DNA of 50,642 nt, from NCBI GenBank assembly GCA_027596195.1, contig JADGJG010000077.1, positions 1 through 50,642 on the forward strand. The letters are read 5' to 3'. A program made the position numbers and the translations under genes. The notes beneath the pieces were generated by a model that was not told where the DNA came from, made no database searches, and worked only from the letters and a program-made list of their open reading frames with translations. Source of the stretch: Podochytrium sp. JEL0797 (taxonomy: Eukaryota; Chytridiomycota; Chytridiomycetes; Chytridiales; Chytriomycetaceae). How positions within the stretch are numbered: position 1 is the stretch's first letter; every line of letters starts with the position of its first letter. Below, one piece after another: positions 20,348 through 32,197 of this stretch.

Positions 20348-21574
20348 ATGCTCCCGCGAAAGCGAACCACCTTCCTCGTCATTGGCGCAATCGTCACCGC
20401 CCTCCTGATCCTCACCACCCTCTCCCACATGGGCCGAATCACCCACATCCTCGCATACGCCACACGACCGCTCTGGGACACTGCCGAAACCGTCACATTC
20501 ACCGTCCTCCCGTTCTACCCACCCACCGCCACCACCCCGCCCACAACCCTCTGCGCAGCCCACGGCTGGACACCCCTCTCAGCCCCGAAACGAGTCCTCG
20601 ACGTGGTCATCTTCAGCGTCGAACTAGACCTTCTCGAACTCCGGTTTCGAGAACTCGACCCAGTGACAGACGTATTTGTAGTCGTCGAGAGCCGGCGGAC
20701 ATTCACGGGATTAGAAAAGAACCTCACATTTGCAGAGAACCGCGGGCGGTTTGCGTTTGTGGAGGACAAGATTCGGTATCTCGCGATCGAGGTGAGAGTT
20801 CTATTTCCGTGAGCGGTGGGTTTGATTGACGTTCGAACCACGTTTGCAGGGACGCACACTCAAGAAGGGCGATGATCCATTCGATATCGAAGCCGAGATG
20901 CGCGGCGAAGTGACGCAGTTTCTTCGTTCGTCGACTGTCGGTCTGAAGCCCGGAGACGCCGTGATTATGGCCGATGTCGACGAGATCCCATCACGAGAGG
21001 CAGTTCAACTGATTCGAAACTGTGGAAACGTCCCGGAAGTGTTGCATTTGAGGTGAATCTTGGTTTGATTTCCCGCGATGCGATCGAATTCTGATCATTC
21101 TCCTTTTCCTCCCCCAGAATGCGCAACTTTCTCTACTCATACGATTTTCTCCAAGACTCGGAACACTGGCGAGCCAAAGTAGTGACAGTCCCTTCACCGC
21201 CAGATTCCCTTCTCTACACACACGGCAAACAATCCAACTCGATTCTCTCTGACGCCGGATGGCACTGCTCCTTCTGTTTCCCTCACCTCTCCGATTTCGT
21301 TTTCAAAATGAAAGCCTACTCTCACGCTGATCGAGCTTCGAAGGCGTACCTGTTGGACCCGAAACGAATTCAGAAAGTGATTTGCGATGGAACGGACATT
21401 TTCGACATGCTGCCTGAAGCATATACGTACAAGGACTTGGTGTACAAGTGGGGCGCGTTGAAGAAACTCGAATCGGCTGTGAACGTGCCAAAATACCTGA
21501 TTGAATCCACGGCGAAAGGGGACACGCGATTCAAGTATCTGCTCCCCGGTGGATGCATACGAGAACAATATTAA
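20348..21574 (+). CDS. GT17 N-acetylglucosaminyltransferase-like protein
   Basis: Exons 20348-20791, 20850-21052 and 21118-21574 give 367 aa. A single hydrophobic segment at aa ~9-26 predicts a type II Golgi membrane anchor. The luminal domain matches family GT17 (beta-1,4-mannosyl-glycoprotein N-acetylglucosaminyltransferase, MGAT3-like): FVVVESRRTFTGLEKNLTF, then a DVDEIPS motif at aa 190-196 that would bind the metal and nucleotide sugar, then GWHCSFCF. It probably adds GlcNAc to a mannose-containing glycan; the acceptor in this organism is unknown. Its 3' end is 69 bases from the convergent SEH1 gene. Confidence 0.88.
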
Positions 21575-21643
21575 AATAATAAACAAAATTACATTCATTT
21601 TTCAATTCGCGATGGCATTTCGAAAACATCCCACATTTTCATT

Positions 21644-22945
21644 TCACTCTGCTCCAACAACCTCACTCTGAACCCACTGATTTACCTCATACCCCGCCTT
21701 CCAAACCCTCACCTTCCCATCCTCCCCACAACTACTCAGAGCAGTCCCCATCACATTCCAATCAACCCTCCACACCTCCGCCCCATGTTCCCCCAAACAC
21801 GAGACCAAATCCACACTCCACTTCCCCCTACCCACCCCAACCCCACCATCCCCATCTCCACCCAAATCCTTCCACTCCAGCCGAAACACCCTCACATTGC
21901 AATCCCTCGACGCCGTCGCAATCAGCTCGTATTTCCTCCCCATATTCGGTGCCCACGCGATATCTGTGACTGTCTCCTCATGCGGACCAAGGTACTCGCA
22001 ACACGCCCACTGCCCGTTAGGCGCCATGCGGTATATTTGCGCCACGTTTTGTTCACCCGCGCCTCCAACCACCAAGGAAGCCGGGAGAAATCGCGAGGGG
22101 CACCACGAGAGACACAAACGCGTGGTATCTTTGGATTCGGATGTGACTTCGAATTCGGACTAGAATGCCCTTTCGGGTTAGCACGATTTTCACAATCGGG
22201 GAGAATCCAAAACGAAATACCGCAAGACTCCACCCCGACAGATTCATAACATCCACAGCTTCATAGATCCGCACCCACCCATCCGACGAACAGGTAGCCT
22301 AACGAAAACCAAAGCCATAAGCGCGTACCAAAAACGCGTGTGCAGTGAATCAAAAGACCACGAACCAACTTGAGTCCCAAATGACTCGGCGCAAATTCGA
22401 CTCCATGAACCCCACCCCTCGACTCCGTCAACGTGGCCTTGAGTTTCCACCTCCTTCCCGACACGAACTGTTCTGAATCCCAAGCACCAAAATGAGTCAA
22501 ATGGAAAACCCAAACACAAAACCGCACCATGCTCTTGCTCCTCCCAAATCTTGACAGTACGATCCAACGAACAAGTAGCAATAACGTTTCCAAACTCGGG
22601 ATGCGCCCAACTGACAGTCGTGATGGAACAATCGTGCGCCTGTCTCAAATATGAGAAACGCAAGCCCCACAATCCCGCACCAGGTTCACCTTCCACGCAT
22701 CGTTCAAAACCCATCCCTCCGACTTGCCATCAACCCTAAACACTTTGATCTTTTGGTCCGACGAGACGGTCTGCGGTTGCGTTCAGAATTGGAGTCAACT
22801 CGGGTCTCGGTGAACCAGAAGACGAGGGGTGCGTGGAAAGGTTCTCAACTGCAATACGATCCCCGTGAAAGTCATACGAAATGTCGTGGACGAGATCGGC
22901 GTGGTCTGGATTGAAGGGAAGAAAGTGCGGTTTCTTGAGTGACAT
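21644..22945 (-). CDS. SEH1: Nucleoporin SEH1-like WD40 protein
   Basis: Six exons: 22945-22850, 22770-22690, 22639-22528, 22472-22366, 22298-22221 and 22159-21644 (329 aa). All introns are GT-AG and phases agree. WD-type blades are visible: HADLVHDISYDFHGDRIA, then SSDQKIKVFRVDG; AHDCSITTVSWAHPEFGNVI and SLDRTVKIWEE; GVHGVEFAPSHLGLKLATCS and DGWVRIYEAVD; later IAWAPNMGRKYELIATASRD and SSCGEDGKVRVWKAGYE. This order matches SEH1, a subunit of the nuclear pore Nup84/Nup107 complex and of the SEA/GATOR complex. The length is slightly below the usual ~350 aa. Confidence 0.9.
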
Positions 22946-23502
22946 TATTTTGGTGAGCGTTTGCAACCACATAAAAAGCGCAACTGTCGTACCGTAGAAT
23001 TTCCGCATATTTATCGCATGTTTTAAAGTAATACAGTTTAGCCATATTTTAGGGTGTCGCGTATTCGCCACCACTCGACAATAAGACAGCAGTTTCGCAG
23101 ATGGCTCTCATCATTTTTGAAGCCGTTTCGAAGGGTTTTCGGATTTCGGAAGCGCTTGGCGAATTCGAAATGGGATGAGGCTTCTGGAAAAACTTCGCAG
23201 GGCTCGTCGCCGGAAGTTCTATTTTTTTTTGTTTCTTAAACAACGATTCAAGGCGAGAAATATAGTGCAAATCCATCTATAGCGCGTTGGAATGATGTCC
23301 GGACGTGTCGGCGGGTTGAAGTCACGATTCCGATATTGTCCGAATCAGAGTAAACACTCAAATGGGAGTCAGGACGCTCTAAAACACAATGTAAAAACTG
23401 TCTGGCTTTCGTTAAGAGTCGCTGATCGTCTCACTGGCTGGTGCGACGGTGTTCGAATATTCCATTCCAATTATTAACGAACCTCCTCTCTCTCGTTTAG
23501 AC
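22946..23502. other. Intergenic between SEH1 and a decayed membrane gene
   Basis: Upstream region of SEH1. A minus-strand frame at 23049-23276 (75 codons) is possible but has no support. No other feature is seen. Confidence 0.45.
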
Positions 23503-24495
23503 ATGACCTGGGGAAAATCGAGATTGAACATCGGGGGAAACCCTCCACGCACCTGCGGCGGCGCCATCCTCTCGGAGGCCATTCTCTCCAACATCCGCGG
23601 CGAGAACCCAGACGTACCAGTATCGCATTGTGCGGTACCCACTTCTAGACCCACTCGTGCGCAACCTTTCAAACATCCAGGTGTGGTCCGCCATCGCCGC
23701 CCTTGCTATCATTTACGTGCAACTGCTGACACGCAAGGGTACTTCCGTTCACGTAGCGCTTGGTCGTTTCATGAAATACGTGATCCTGTCACACTTCTTT
23801 GTCGTGGCATTTGTGCTCAACGGACTCGCCATCAACATCCACGTCAAGGATTGGGAGCTGTCTCCACCACTCTCAGACTGGCGCGCCCAAGTCGCGTACA
23901 TCATTCCTTTCGGCATCACCACGTCAGTCGGAGCCTTGATCGCGTTCTTAAAACCAGAAGGTGGCCTGTCCAAAAATATGAAGGCATCTCTGAGAGCCGC
24001 TTCACTGTTTTCAATCGGTTGGTGGTTCACTGTTGGCCTCTACATAAGTGTGAGCCAAGCACTCGGAGGTTTGGGAAACTTTGGGTTCCCAGTTCCAGCC
24101 GAGGGTGAGGCGCTTTGCGCCCATCAACGTGGTTCTCATCCTTGTGGGGAATGTAAGCAGGCCTTGACTGGGTACATTTTCCCCCCTCGAAGTGATATTT
24201 TCTGATCCATTCTTGACAGATGAACTACCTAGTCATCGGCAAATCACTTCCATGGATCGAAAACCACAAATGGGGCGTATTCGTGTTTTCATACCAAGCA
24301 ATCGTGATCTTTGCCAATTTCCTCGCCTATTTCCCGCTCTGCGCTTTCGGATTCCCGGAATGGACGTGCATTTCGAGCCCCATTTTCGCTGTTCCAGTCA
24401 TGGTGGTCATGATGCTTCCACTTTTTCCTCATATCAGTTGGGTGGCGACTTTGATTCCCAAGGTCATGACGAAGCCAAAGAGTCACAAGGAATGA
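23503..24495 (+). pseudogene. Frameshifted copy of the 318-aa multi-TM gene
   Basis: Strongly similar to the intact gene at 30128-31133, including start context, intron and C-terminus. Relative to that copy it has a 2-base loss near 23620 (GTATCGCATT versus GTGTCGCTCATT) and further small losses near 24105-24155, each shifting the frame. Long TM-coding stretches survive between them (23630-24110 and 24220-24495). It is most simply a recent pseudogene; sequencing error at both sites is the alternative. Confidence 0.8.
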
Positions 24496-24858
24496 GAGTT
24501 GCCCTTTGCTGTTTGAGGTATATTTAATATATTTGCATCTTTATTTCTGTCAGAGGTAACTAGAAATCCCAATCAGAGAGAGATTGGTAAATCCAAGAGG
24601 AATCCTTGATCAACGATCGAGACGCGTATGAAAACGCTGACATCTCCCTGCCCATCAAGGTGCCTCGTTCTCGTGTCTGAATTGCATCCGAGACTACGAA
24701 GCGCATGTGCTCAATGCTGTGGGCTCCAAAATAGAGAGGTGCAGGCTGGCATGCGGACGCGCTTGCCATAAAGGCATATGAAATTGGCGCGAACGTGATC
24801 TGTGGGGCCCAGTTCGAAGATTTCCCAACCCTATATATTTAATAACGCTTCAACCCCT
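24496..24858. other. Intergenic between convergent genes
   Basis: No supported gene. A 69-codon minus-strand frame at 24560-24769 has no recognisable feature. Confidence 0.5.
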
Positions 24859-26264
24859 TCACAACTTTTCCTCCCGCCCAAAAAACACCTCATACAACAC
24901 ATCCGCCACCCTATGAAAATCCGCCTCATTCAAATACACCTGCGCACTCAACCTCATCCAATTCTTGCCCGCATACACAAACGGCGAAACCCCAACCTTC
25001 CACTTCTTCAACAACAAGACCTGCAACCCCGCCATAAACTCCCCCGTCACCCTCTCTACCTCTGGAACCCCGACATTCACCATGGCAGCGTAAAGTCCGT
25101 CCCCAAACGTTTTCTCATCCGATGATCCAACGCCACGCATGACTTGAGTCCCGAGACGCGTGGCAACGATCTGTCCACCACGGAGAGCTAGGTCGTGACA
25201 ATAGTGCATGATTTTGTCTTCACCTCCGATCCAATCACGGAAGGCAATGGCATCAGGAGCAGTCAAGAACGCGCTCACATCATTCGTTCCGACCCTGTCG
25301 AGAAACCCCGTTCAATAAATCCACTTCCACAATATCGGTGTTTCACGTCAAGGACCTGCACTCACCAATGAAACCCTCTCCTCCAATCCCCCTTACGCAC
25401 CTCCGACACAACCGGATGCCTCACGACACCATGAAACCTCGGATGACAATAAAACACGCAACACCCGCGAGGAACAAAAAGCCACTTGTGCAAATTGGAG
25501 ACCAAGAAATCAGGCTTCCACTCAGCACCCAAATCAATGGGAACTTGTCCAATGGCATGAGCAGCATCGACACACGTGAGAATGTTGTGTTTGCGGAAAA
25601 GGTCCGTCAATTCGCGGTACGGACAAATGATTCCAGGAACCGAAGAGACCATATCAAACACGGCCAGAACAATATCATGGCCTTGGTTTCTCTCGCTCTC
25701 AATCACATCCGCGACGCGTCGGACAACTTCGGCATCAGAACACGGCATGATAATGTCAACTTGGAGCAACGAAAAGAGGTCATTCTGGGACGTGTATTCG
25801 ATGGCATTGAGCACGTTTCCATAGACGGTGTTGAAGCAGAGAATCTTTTGTGATTTGATGTTGTTTGGTTTTGGGAAGCGGTTTGCAGCCATGAGGATCT
25901 GTTTGAGGGACCTGTTGTGTGATGAGTTGAATGCGAATAATGGATCAGAAAGAAGCCATTACCTCAACACGGCATTCACTCCCGTTGTTGCATTCGCCAA
26001 AAAGACCATGTCGTCCACTTTGCCGCCAAGACCCAACAGCTTCGAGACAGGCACCAGGGCAGCATCCAGGGCAGGGTCATAGTCGATCTTGCAGAAAGCG
26101 TCTGGGTTTGATTCGATGTGCAACGAGTGCGCCATGCGCGATTCAACTAAACTGCGCGGCGGAGCGCCAAACGATCCGTGGTTGAGGGCCAAGTATTCCG
26201 GATCAAGGCAGAACAGCGCGCGCATCTCTGTGCTACCGAATGGCGGTGGTGAGAGGTTGTTCAT
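24859..26264 (-). CDS. Class V aminotransferase family PLP enzyme (isopenicillin-N-epimerase-like)
   Basis: Exons 26264-25963, 25911-25366 and 25294-24859 give 427 aa. The N-terminal part reads LNHGSFGAPPRSLVE, the substrate and PLP phosphate side. LTCVDAAHAIGQ provides the Asp (D216) that contacts the PLP ring nitrogen, and SNLHKWLFVPRG provides the Schiff-base lysine (K243). The C-terminal domain starts WVGTNDVSAFLTAPDA. This is the fungal group annotated as isopenicillin N epimerase-like or cysteine desulfurase/lyase-like; the actual substrate is uncertain. The frame is open upstream to 26369 without an ATG, so the ATG at 26264 is chosen. Confidence 0.88.
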
Positions 26265-26646
26265 TTCGGTAAAGTGATTTTGGCTTCCGGTTCCGTTCCG
26301 GATTTGGTCTTTCTCTCTGCGCCACACGGGGCTGAGTTTGTCGAGTGAATCATTGCGAATCGCATCCACTCAATTTCCTATCACCGTAACCCGTTTTCTA
26401 TTCGATTAATTTCTCTCTTTTCTCACATTCGATTCGACTTATTCTTTGACTTTCGCGTCATTTTCATCCCTCAATTGTCATTCTCCTGCGCAAGATCACG
26501 CCTCATTGCGGTCCCAGCCAACTGGAATTGAATTTCAAACGAATCCACTGCGAATCCACGCAGGCTTGCTTTTCGGTAATGGCGAAATAAAATTTCTCAG
26601 TTGCGAAAACCCACCTTGGACGGTGACCTTGCCACTGCACCTTCAG
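26265..26646. other. Divergent promoter region
   Basis: Lies between the aminotransferase (minus) and a small membrane gene (plus). A plus-strand frame is open upstream of 26647 but has no membrane or other features, so it is taken as leader sequence. Confidence 0.5.
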
Positions 26647-27033
26647 ATGGTCAACACCGCGTTATTCTACTCCTCCCTCGTCCTCGGATCCATCAACATC
26701 GCCTCCTCTCTCCTCTCGCCATCCCCGCGCCTCTTCAAAAACACCGTCCTCGCGGGTGTCTTCACATCCGCAGCGAATCACGGCTCCACAATCCTAACTC
26801 TCCAATACGCAGACCGATCAATGATGGCCCTCGGTGTCTGCATCGATTCTTACTACTTGCTTCGAAACTGGAACCTCTACGCCGCACTAGCGTTTGGATT
26901 CATGAGTTTGTCGATCGGATCCTTTTTCGCTGCCAAATTCCACCCGACTCGGTCCATGTCGAATGCGTTTCATTTGGCGGCGCATAGCTTGATAACCGTA
27001 GCGCACGTGATTCTTTCGGCTTCGTTCGCGTGA
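26647..27033 (+). CDS. Small four-TM protein, paralog 1 (128 aa)
   Basis: Single exon. Four hydrophobic segments are visible, starting LFYSSLVLGSINIASSLL and ending AHSLITVAHVILSASFA. A conserved core, YADRSMMALGVCIDSYYLLR, follows TM2. Its near twin is at 28016-28402 with the same length and core, and the two flank an unrelated minus-strand gene. Family not recognised. Predicted integral membrane protein without a cleaved signal. Confidence 0.75.
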   Translation: MVNTALFYSSLVLGSINIASSLLSPSPRLFKNTVLAGVFTSAANHGSTILTLQYADRSMMALGVCIDSYYLLRNWNLYAALAFGFMSLSIGSFFAAKFHPTRSMSNAFHLAAHSLITVAHVILSASFA

Positions 27034-27137
27034 ATTCCAAATTTGAGAAAGAAAATGCTGTCACAGACCAGGTGTCAGGAAGCGTTGCGGCCGCGTGCTA
27101 TTTTCTGATCTTCGAATACTCTACAGTCTTTCATATT

Positions 27138-27950
27138 CTATTTCTCAAACGCATCAATAAAATTCTCTCGATCCAACTTTGCCATCCTCTCCAAATCCTG
27201 TCTAATGCGATCAAGAACACGCAAATCCTTCTGCTTCCATCCATGAACAACATGTCCATACTTCAACAACACACACGTATTGAACGTATGCATGAACCCT
27301 CCTCCCAGGAAGCAGAATCCCATGAACAACGTCCACCCCGCCGCACCAGAATACAGCACAGAAACTGAGATTCCAATCGAAGCAGCCAAGAGAATGTTAC
27401 CAACGGTGAAGGCAATGTAGCAAATAGTAGGTAGCAGATGGATGTGATACATGATTTTGAGCAAGTCCGCTTGCCTGGCAGCCGTGTTGAGCAGATTGAT
27501 CACCAACGAATTGAGGACAATCACAGAAAAGTGCAAGATGGAAGCCGCGCTCAAGAACACCACGAATCCATAGCTCGCAAAGGCCTTGTTGTCCACGTTT
27601 TGAATATGGACCGGAGGCGCAATTAATTGCCCGAGTTCAGCACTGAGAAGGAGGCCGCAAATGATGCTTGTGGTATTCAGAGAATCCGACAGTTTCTTCG
27701 CAACGTCGTTGACTCCTGTTACAGCAAGTAAGTATGGTTAGCAATGTCAAAAGCAAAATCGGCTATCACCTATCACCAGCGCCAACAACACCCACCCTGG
27801 CATTTCATTGTGCTTCTGCAAATGAGACTCCATCAAATGATAGAACTCATTCATGCCCGACACATCTCGGATGGAGGGTCGGTTGAGCGCGCTGTCTTCC
27901 ATATCTGGATTCATGGGATCAAAACAAATTGAATTGACCCAGGCGCACAT
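27138..27950 (-). CDS. Predicted multi-TM protein (252 aa)
   Basis: Exons 27950-27770 and 27715-27138, joined in phase at LVI|GVNDVAKK. The N-terminal ~80 residues are soluble. Several TM segments follow (FVVFLSAASILHFSVIVLNS, LLPTICYIAFTVGNILLAAS, GWTLFMGFCFLGGGF) and then a charged C-terminal tail (DRIRQDLERMAKLDRENF). Family not recognised; the topology resembles the 7-TM family at 28687. Its start is only 65 bases from the start of the divergent small membrane gene, so they share a promoter region. Confidence 0.65.
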
Positions 27951-28015
27951 GTCTCAATTTTGTGCGTTTGCAAAACCCCCTTATTTTCGCTACCCGAAAC
28001 AAATTGGGCTCCGGA

Positions 28016-28402
28016 ATGGTCAACACCTTGTTGTTCCGATCCTCCCTGCTCCTCGGTTCCATCAATATCGCATGTTCTCTTTTGCTGCCAGCACCACCCT
28101 TATTCCGCAGCGTCGTCGCCGCTGGGGTCCTCACATCCGCCGCAAACCACGGAACAACTGTGCCCATACTGCAATATACAGACCGATCCATGATGGTCCT
28201 AGGCGCCTGCATCGACTCTTACTACTTGTTGAGAAACTGGAACTTTTATGCGGCACTCGCGTTTGGATTCATGAGTCTGTCGATTGGTTCCTTTTTCGCG
28301 GCCAAATTCCAGCGAAGCCGACCAATAGCGAATGTATTTCATTTAGGGGCGCATAGTATGCTGACGGTGGCGCATGTAATTCTTTCGGCCTCATTTTCAT
28401 AA
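28016..28402 (+). CDS. Small four-TM protein, paralog 2 (128 aa)
   Basis: Same length and architecture as 26647-27033, with identical blocks such as DSYYLLRNWN and ALAFGFMSLSIGSFFAAKF. TM1 differs more (LLFRSSLLLGSINIACSLLL). Open from ATG to TAA, probably functional. The pair arose by local duplication. Confidence 0.75.
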   Translation: MVNTLLFRSSLLLGSINIACSLLLPAPPLFRSVVAAGVLTSAANHGTTVPILQYTDRSMMVLGACIDSYYLLRNWNFYAALAFGFMSLSIGSFFAAKFQRSRPIANVFHLGAHSMLTVAHVILSASFS

Positions 28403-28686
28403 TTCTTCAAAACGCAATCATAAAAAATGAACCAATTTTTTCAAAAATTCTTGATGCACTACGGCCAAATTCTTGATTTTGCGGATTAGGAGGTGTTAGG
28501 TGGAAGAAAAGTCATTAAAACGCGCGAGGTTGAAGGAGACAAAATCAGTACTAAAGCGAGTGGGGATATTTGTTCTATAAGTGCCTCCATAAATCTTGAA
28601 CAGACGAATAGAAAGAACACAAACAAATAACTCATAAACCGGTGAAAATGATGAAGAAAAACGACTAAGAAAATTTGCGCTCCGTT
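28403..28686. other. 3' flank of the 7-TM gene
   Basis: Segment 28503-28583 matches 15202-15282 in the same orientation, and 28587-28650 matches the reverse complement of about 16060-16146. This provides the reference that proves the inversion at 15.3-16.1 kb. Confidence 0.75.
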
Positions 28687-29819
28687 CTACCACTTGAATA
28701 AACTCGAGCGAGCGCTTTTCCCACCCGAAACAACTGATGCACTTTTCCTAACCCCATTGCCTTCGAAACCAACATCTTTCCCTTTTGCATCTTGATCCGC
28801 AAACTGACTTCCACTCGGACCGATCTGGACAGGACCGCGATGCGTGGAAGCAGCTGAGAAACTCTTTCGAATGCCACTCGAAATGAGAGTCGATCTGCGG
28901 TATCTGGATTGATCATCGTCAGAGACTCCCGATTGAGCTGCTCCCGAATCTCTCACAGCATCCTTCATCTGCTGTTCAGAATCCGTGCTTCCTGACTTCC
29001 TACTACTAAGCAAAGCGTACTTCATAAGAAGAAGCGTGAGAGCTAACAAGTTGAAGCCTGTATTAGATATTCCGTCCAGTAGAACTGATAAATCTCTCGG
29101 AAATGCAAGCGAAATCGTGTTAAGAAACAGCGTGGATAACACGATTACGGATGCTGCGACTCCATATTGGGCGATAATACGAAATTTCTTGTTCGCCATC
29201 AAATCGGCTTGGCGCAAATGTCGAATAAACGCAACCAGAAAGACAATATCGCAGAACATCACAATCAAGCCGCTGAATATATACAAGAAACTTTGCGCTT
29301 TGAGCGCCCCTTTCTCATATAGCGGCTTAATGATGGCAACCAGACTGGGAACGGCTTGGGGGAGGAATATAACGGGGCTCCATTTGACTGTGTTTGTGAT
29401 AATGCTGAACATCCCGGCAGACATTTCCCTTTTCAAGATCCCCTTGGAACGAATGTAGGAGATGGATGTGTAGCATGCTTCAAAAATTCCCAGAAGACAG
29501 CCCCCGACAAACTTCAAGATTTGGTTGTAATTCCCTGTCGAGAAGAGCGATATTTCCACAAACGCGTGCACCGGATAAAATACCACGATATCAATGCAAA
29601 CTAATTTGGGTGAGTATATTAGACTAATTTTCGAGTGACTTATAGGCTGGGTTTCTTACGCGCGAGGAGGAGTAAATTCAATGGTTTTGCAATCTCCTTC
29701 CATCCGTGTTGCCTCGTCTCGACGAATAAGATCGCCAGTAAAGCGCACAAGTTGAGGACTGCAAAAGCGGTCAGAGCAAATGAAAGGCCCACTGCAGCTT
29801 GTTGAACAGGGATGGTCAT
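28687..29819 (-). CDS. 7-TM protein with Ser-rich cytoplasmic tail (intact family member)
   Basis: Exons 29819-29660 and 29600-28687 give 357 aa. Seven hydrophobic segments: LTAFAVLNLCALLAILF; IDIVVFYPVHAFVEISLF; FVGGCLLGIFEACYTSISYI; VIFLPQAVPSLVAII; FLYIFSGLIVMFCDIVFLVA; VAASVIVLSTLFLNTISLAF; TGFNLLALTLLLMKYALL. A ~110-residue tail rich in Ser and basic residues follows (RRSTLISSGIRKSF). The layout is GPCR-like, but the family is not recognised and receptor function is inference. Related copies in this window: split gene at 15.3-16.5 kb, fragment at 17.1-17.7 kb and intact gene at 49041-50104. Confidence 0.8.
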
Positions 29820-30127
29820 CGAAGCAGGCGCGCTTCGACTATGGAAATTTCTTGTAAATCTCTTTGTGTACGGGCCAGAGCCGTCATCGTTTTTTGAAGT
29901 GGAGACTTGTTACCTGCAGGTTGCAGGATTTTATGAAAACTGCATTGGTGGACACGGGAAGGGGGATTCTCGAACCGCTTTAGAATTCTCAGGTTGATTG
30001 ATGTTACAAAAAACGCAGAAAGAAAACTTTAAACCAAAGCAACATCAAACACTACACACAATATTAAGAACCAGCAAAACCTCGAAAACAATCCCCACTT
30101 CAATCAAAGAACAGCAAAAGGCAACTC
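29820..30127. other. Intergenic, no gene seen
   Basis: Upstream region of the 7-TM gene and 3' flank of the next minus-strand gene. No supported frame. Confidence 0.5.
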
Positions 30128-31133
30128 TCATTCCGTGTGGCTCTTTGACTTGGCCATGACCTTGGGAACGAAAGTCGCCACCCAAATAATATGAGGAAAA
30201 AGAGGAAGCATCATGACCACCATGACTGGAACAGCGAAAATGGGGCTCAAAATGCATGTCCATTCCGGGAATCCGAAAGCACACAAGGGGAAATAGGCGA
30301 GGAAATTGGCAAAGATCACGATCGCTTGATACGAAAACACGAATATGCCCCACTTGTGGTTTTCGATCCATATAAGTGATTTGCCGACGACTAGATAGTT
30401 TATCTGTCAAGGAAAGTATCAGAAAACCCCACTCCAAGGGGCAAAAACGTACCCAATCAAGGCCTGCTTGCATTGTCCCCACAAGGATGAGAACAACGTT
30501 GATGGGCGCAAAGAAGACTTGGGCCTCACCCTCGGCTGGAACTGGAAACCCAAAGTTTCCCAAACCTCCGAGTGCTTGGCTCACACTTATGTAGAGGCCT
30601 ACCGTGAACCACCAACAGATTGAAAATAGTGACGCAGCCCTTAGAGATGCCTTCATATTCTTGGACAGGCCTCCTTCAGGACGCGCAAACGCGATCAAGG
30701 CCCCGACTGATGTGGTGATGCCGAAAGGAACAATGTAAGCAACTTGGGCGCGCCAATCGGAGAGTGGTGGAGAAAGTTCCCAATCCTTGACGGGAATGTT
30801 GATGGCGAGTCCGTTGAGGATAAAGGCCACGACAAAGAAGTGGGACAGAATCGCGTATTTCATGAAGCGTCCAAGCGCAACGTGAACAGAAGTGCCCTTG
30901 CGCGTCAGCAGTTGCACGTAGATGATGAAGAGGACAGCGATGGCGGACCATACGTGGATGTTTGAAAGGTTGCGAACGATTGGACCGAGAAGTGGGTACC
31001 GCGCAATGAGCGACACGGGCACGACGGGATTTTCGCCGCGGATGTTGGCAAGAATTGCATCGGAGAGGATGGCGCCGCCGCAGGTGCGTGGAGGGTTTCC
31101 TCCGATATTCAATCTTGAGTTCCCCCACGTCAT
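30128..31133 (-). CDS. Multi-TM membrane protein (318 aa), intact copy
   Basis: Exons 31133-30453 and 30403-30128, joined in phase (GLDW|INYLVVGK). After ~55 soluble residues there are about seven TM segments. The first is followed by RKGTSVHVALGRFMKY, which loosely resembles the motif after TM1 in DUF2306-type membrane proteins; this likeness is weak. Later segments include YIVPFGITTSVGALIAF, FSYQAIVIFANFLAYFPL and FAVPVMVVMMLPLFPHII. A frameshifted copy is at 23503-24495. A further upstream frame exists to 31232, but homology between the copies starts at this ATG. Confidence 0.78.
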
Positions 31134-31486
31134 GTCGGAATAAGAAGGTGCCAGGACAACTATTAAATATTTCGGAAGTTCTGAAAGTTGAATGTCTCTC
31201 ATATAGCCGTATTCCCGGAATTCGTGATTCAATCCAATTCAAATCAAAGTGACTCACAAACTCTAAAAATTCGAATGAATGACGTCCAATTTGGGATTTG
31301 GTTCACTTGCTGATCCTCAAATATGGAGTCTGGTCGCATATGTCTGCTTTTCGGATTTGGCGAACTGTAACCTCTGATTTCGTCACTGCATTTTCTTTCT
31401 AAACTTATTCCAACGCGTTCTGTCTTTGATAACATAAATCCTATGTATGAAATATGCAAAACAACTGTATTCAACACCCTACACAA
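31134..31486. other. Intergenic, no gene seen
   Basis: Between the multi-TM gene start and the cyclin 3' end, both on the minus strand. No supported frame. Confidence 0.5.
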
Positions 31487-32087
31487 TCAAGCCCGCAACA
31501 ACTCCAACCCCCGCTTCATTTCTTCATATTCTCCCACACCCAAATGACAGCGAAACCCCAACGCCTCCAGAAACACCCACTCGGCTTCATTCAACTCTTG
31601 CAAAGCCATTCCACTCAGCTCACTCCATATGGAATTGCTGATTCGATCGTCGTCGTGGATCTGTATAATCGATCAATCAAATTCGCGCCACAGCGCGTTT
31701 CAAAAGGAAAACAGGAGGGTGTGAAATATACTGGAATTCACACGCAACAACACACACCTTGCAAGAAACAACCAACGCCACCACCAACAACCCAAACTGA
31801 TCTTCCACCGCAACGCCCCACTCAAACTCACTCGTCTCGACCATGAACTGCGACATGTAATACAAGGCAATGAAGACCACTGGCCCGCACACACCCGTGT
31901 GGCGAAGGAGAGTCGCGATGCTGAGTTTGAGACGGTGCTGCGGATCCTCGTCGATTCCGTTGGATGGATGCTTGGGAGTGTGTGAGGGGAAGAGCGTCGC
32001 GAGGTGGACTGATGTGATGGTGGTGACGTGTTCGATATAGATCGCGGGTGAGGTTGGTTCGCTTTGTTTGGATCGTGGCGGAGCCAT
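31487..32087 (-). CDS. Short Pho80/PCL-type cyclin
   Basis: Exons 32087-31758 and 31660-31487 give 167 aa. The cyclin-box features of the Pho80/PCL family are visible: VTTITSVHLATLFPSHT, LLRHTGVCGPVVFIALYYMS, FGLLVVALVVSCKIHDDDRI, then WSELSGMALQELNEAEWVFL and EALGFRCHLGVGEYEEM. PCL cyclins bind Pho85-type kinases in phosphate, glycogen or cell-cycle control; the partner here is not known. Length is close to the cyclin box alone. Pieces of a second copy lie around GST copy 1. Confidence 0.85.
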
Positions 32088-32197
32088 TTTCGCACGAAGA
32101 AATTCAGAAACACACAAGGGAAAACAACTCTTTATTCTGCACTCTCAGCAATAAAGCAAGCAAATAATACAAACACCACTCCGTCCCTTGGAGTGAC

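Noticed and set aside
23049..23276. 75-codon minus-strand ORF upstream of SEH1
   Set aside because: No domain, weak start context and no paralog; possible but unsupported.
24802..25853. Long plus-strand frames opposite the aminotransferase
   Set aside because: They are antisense shadows of the aminotransferase exons with no features of their own.
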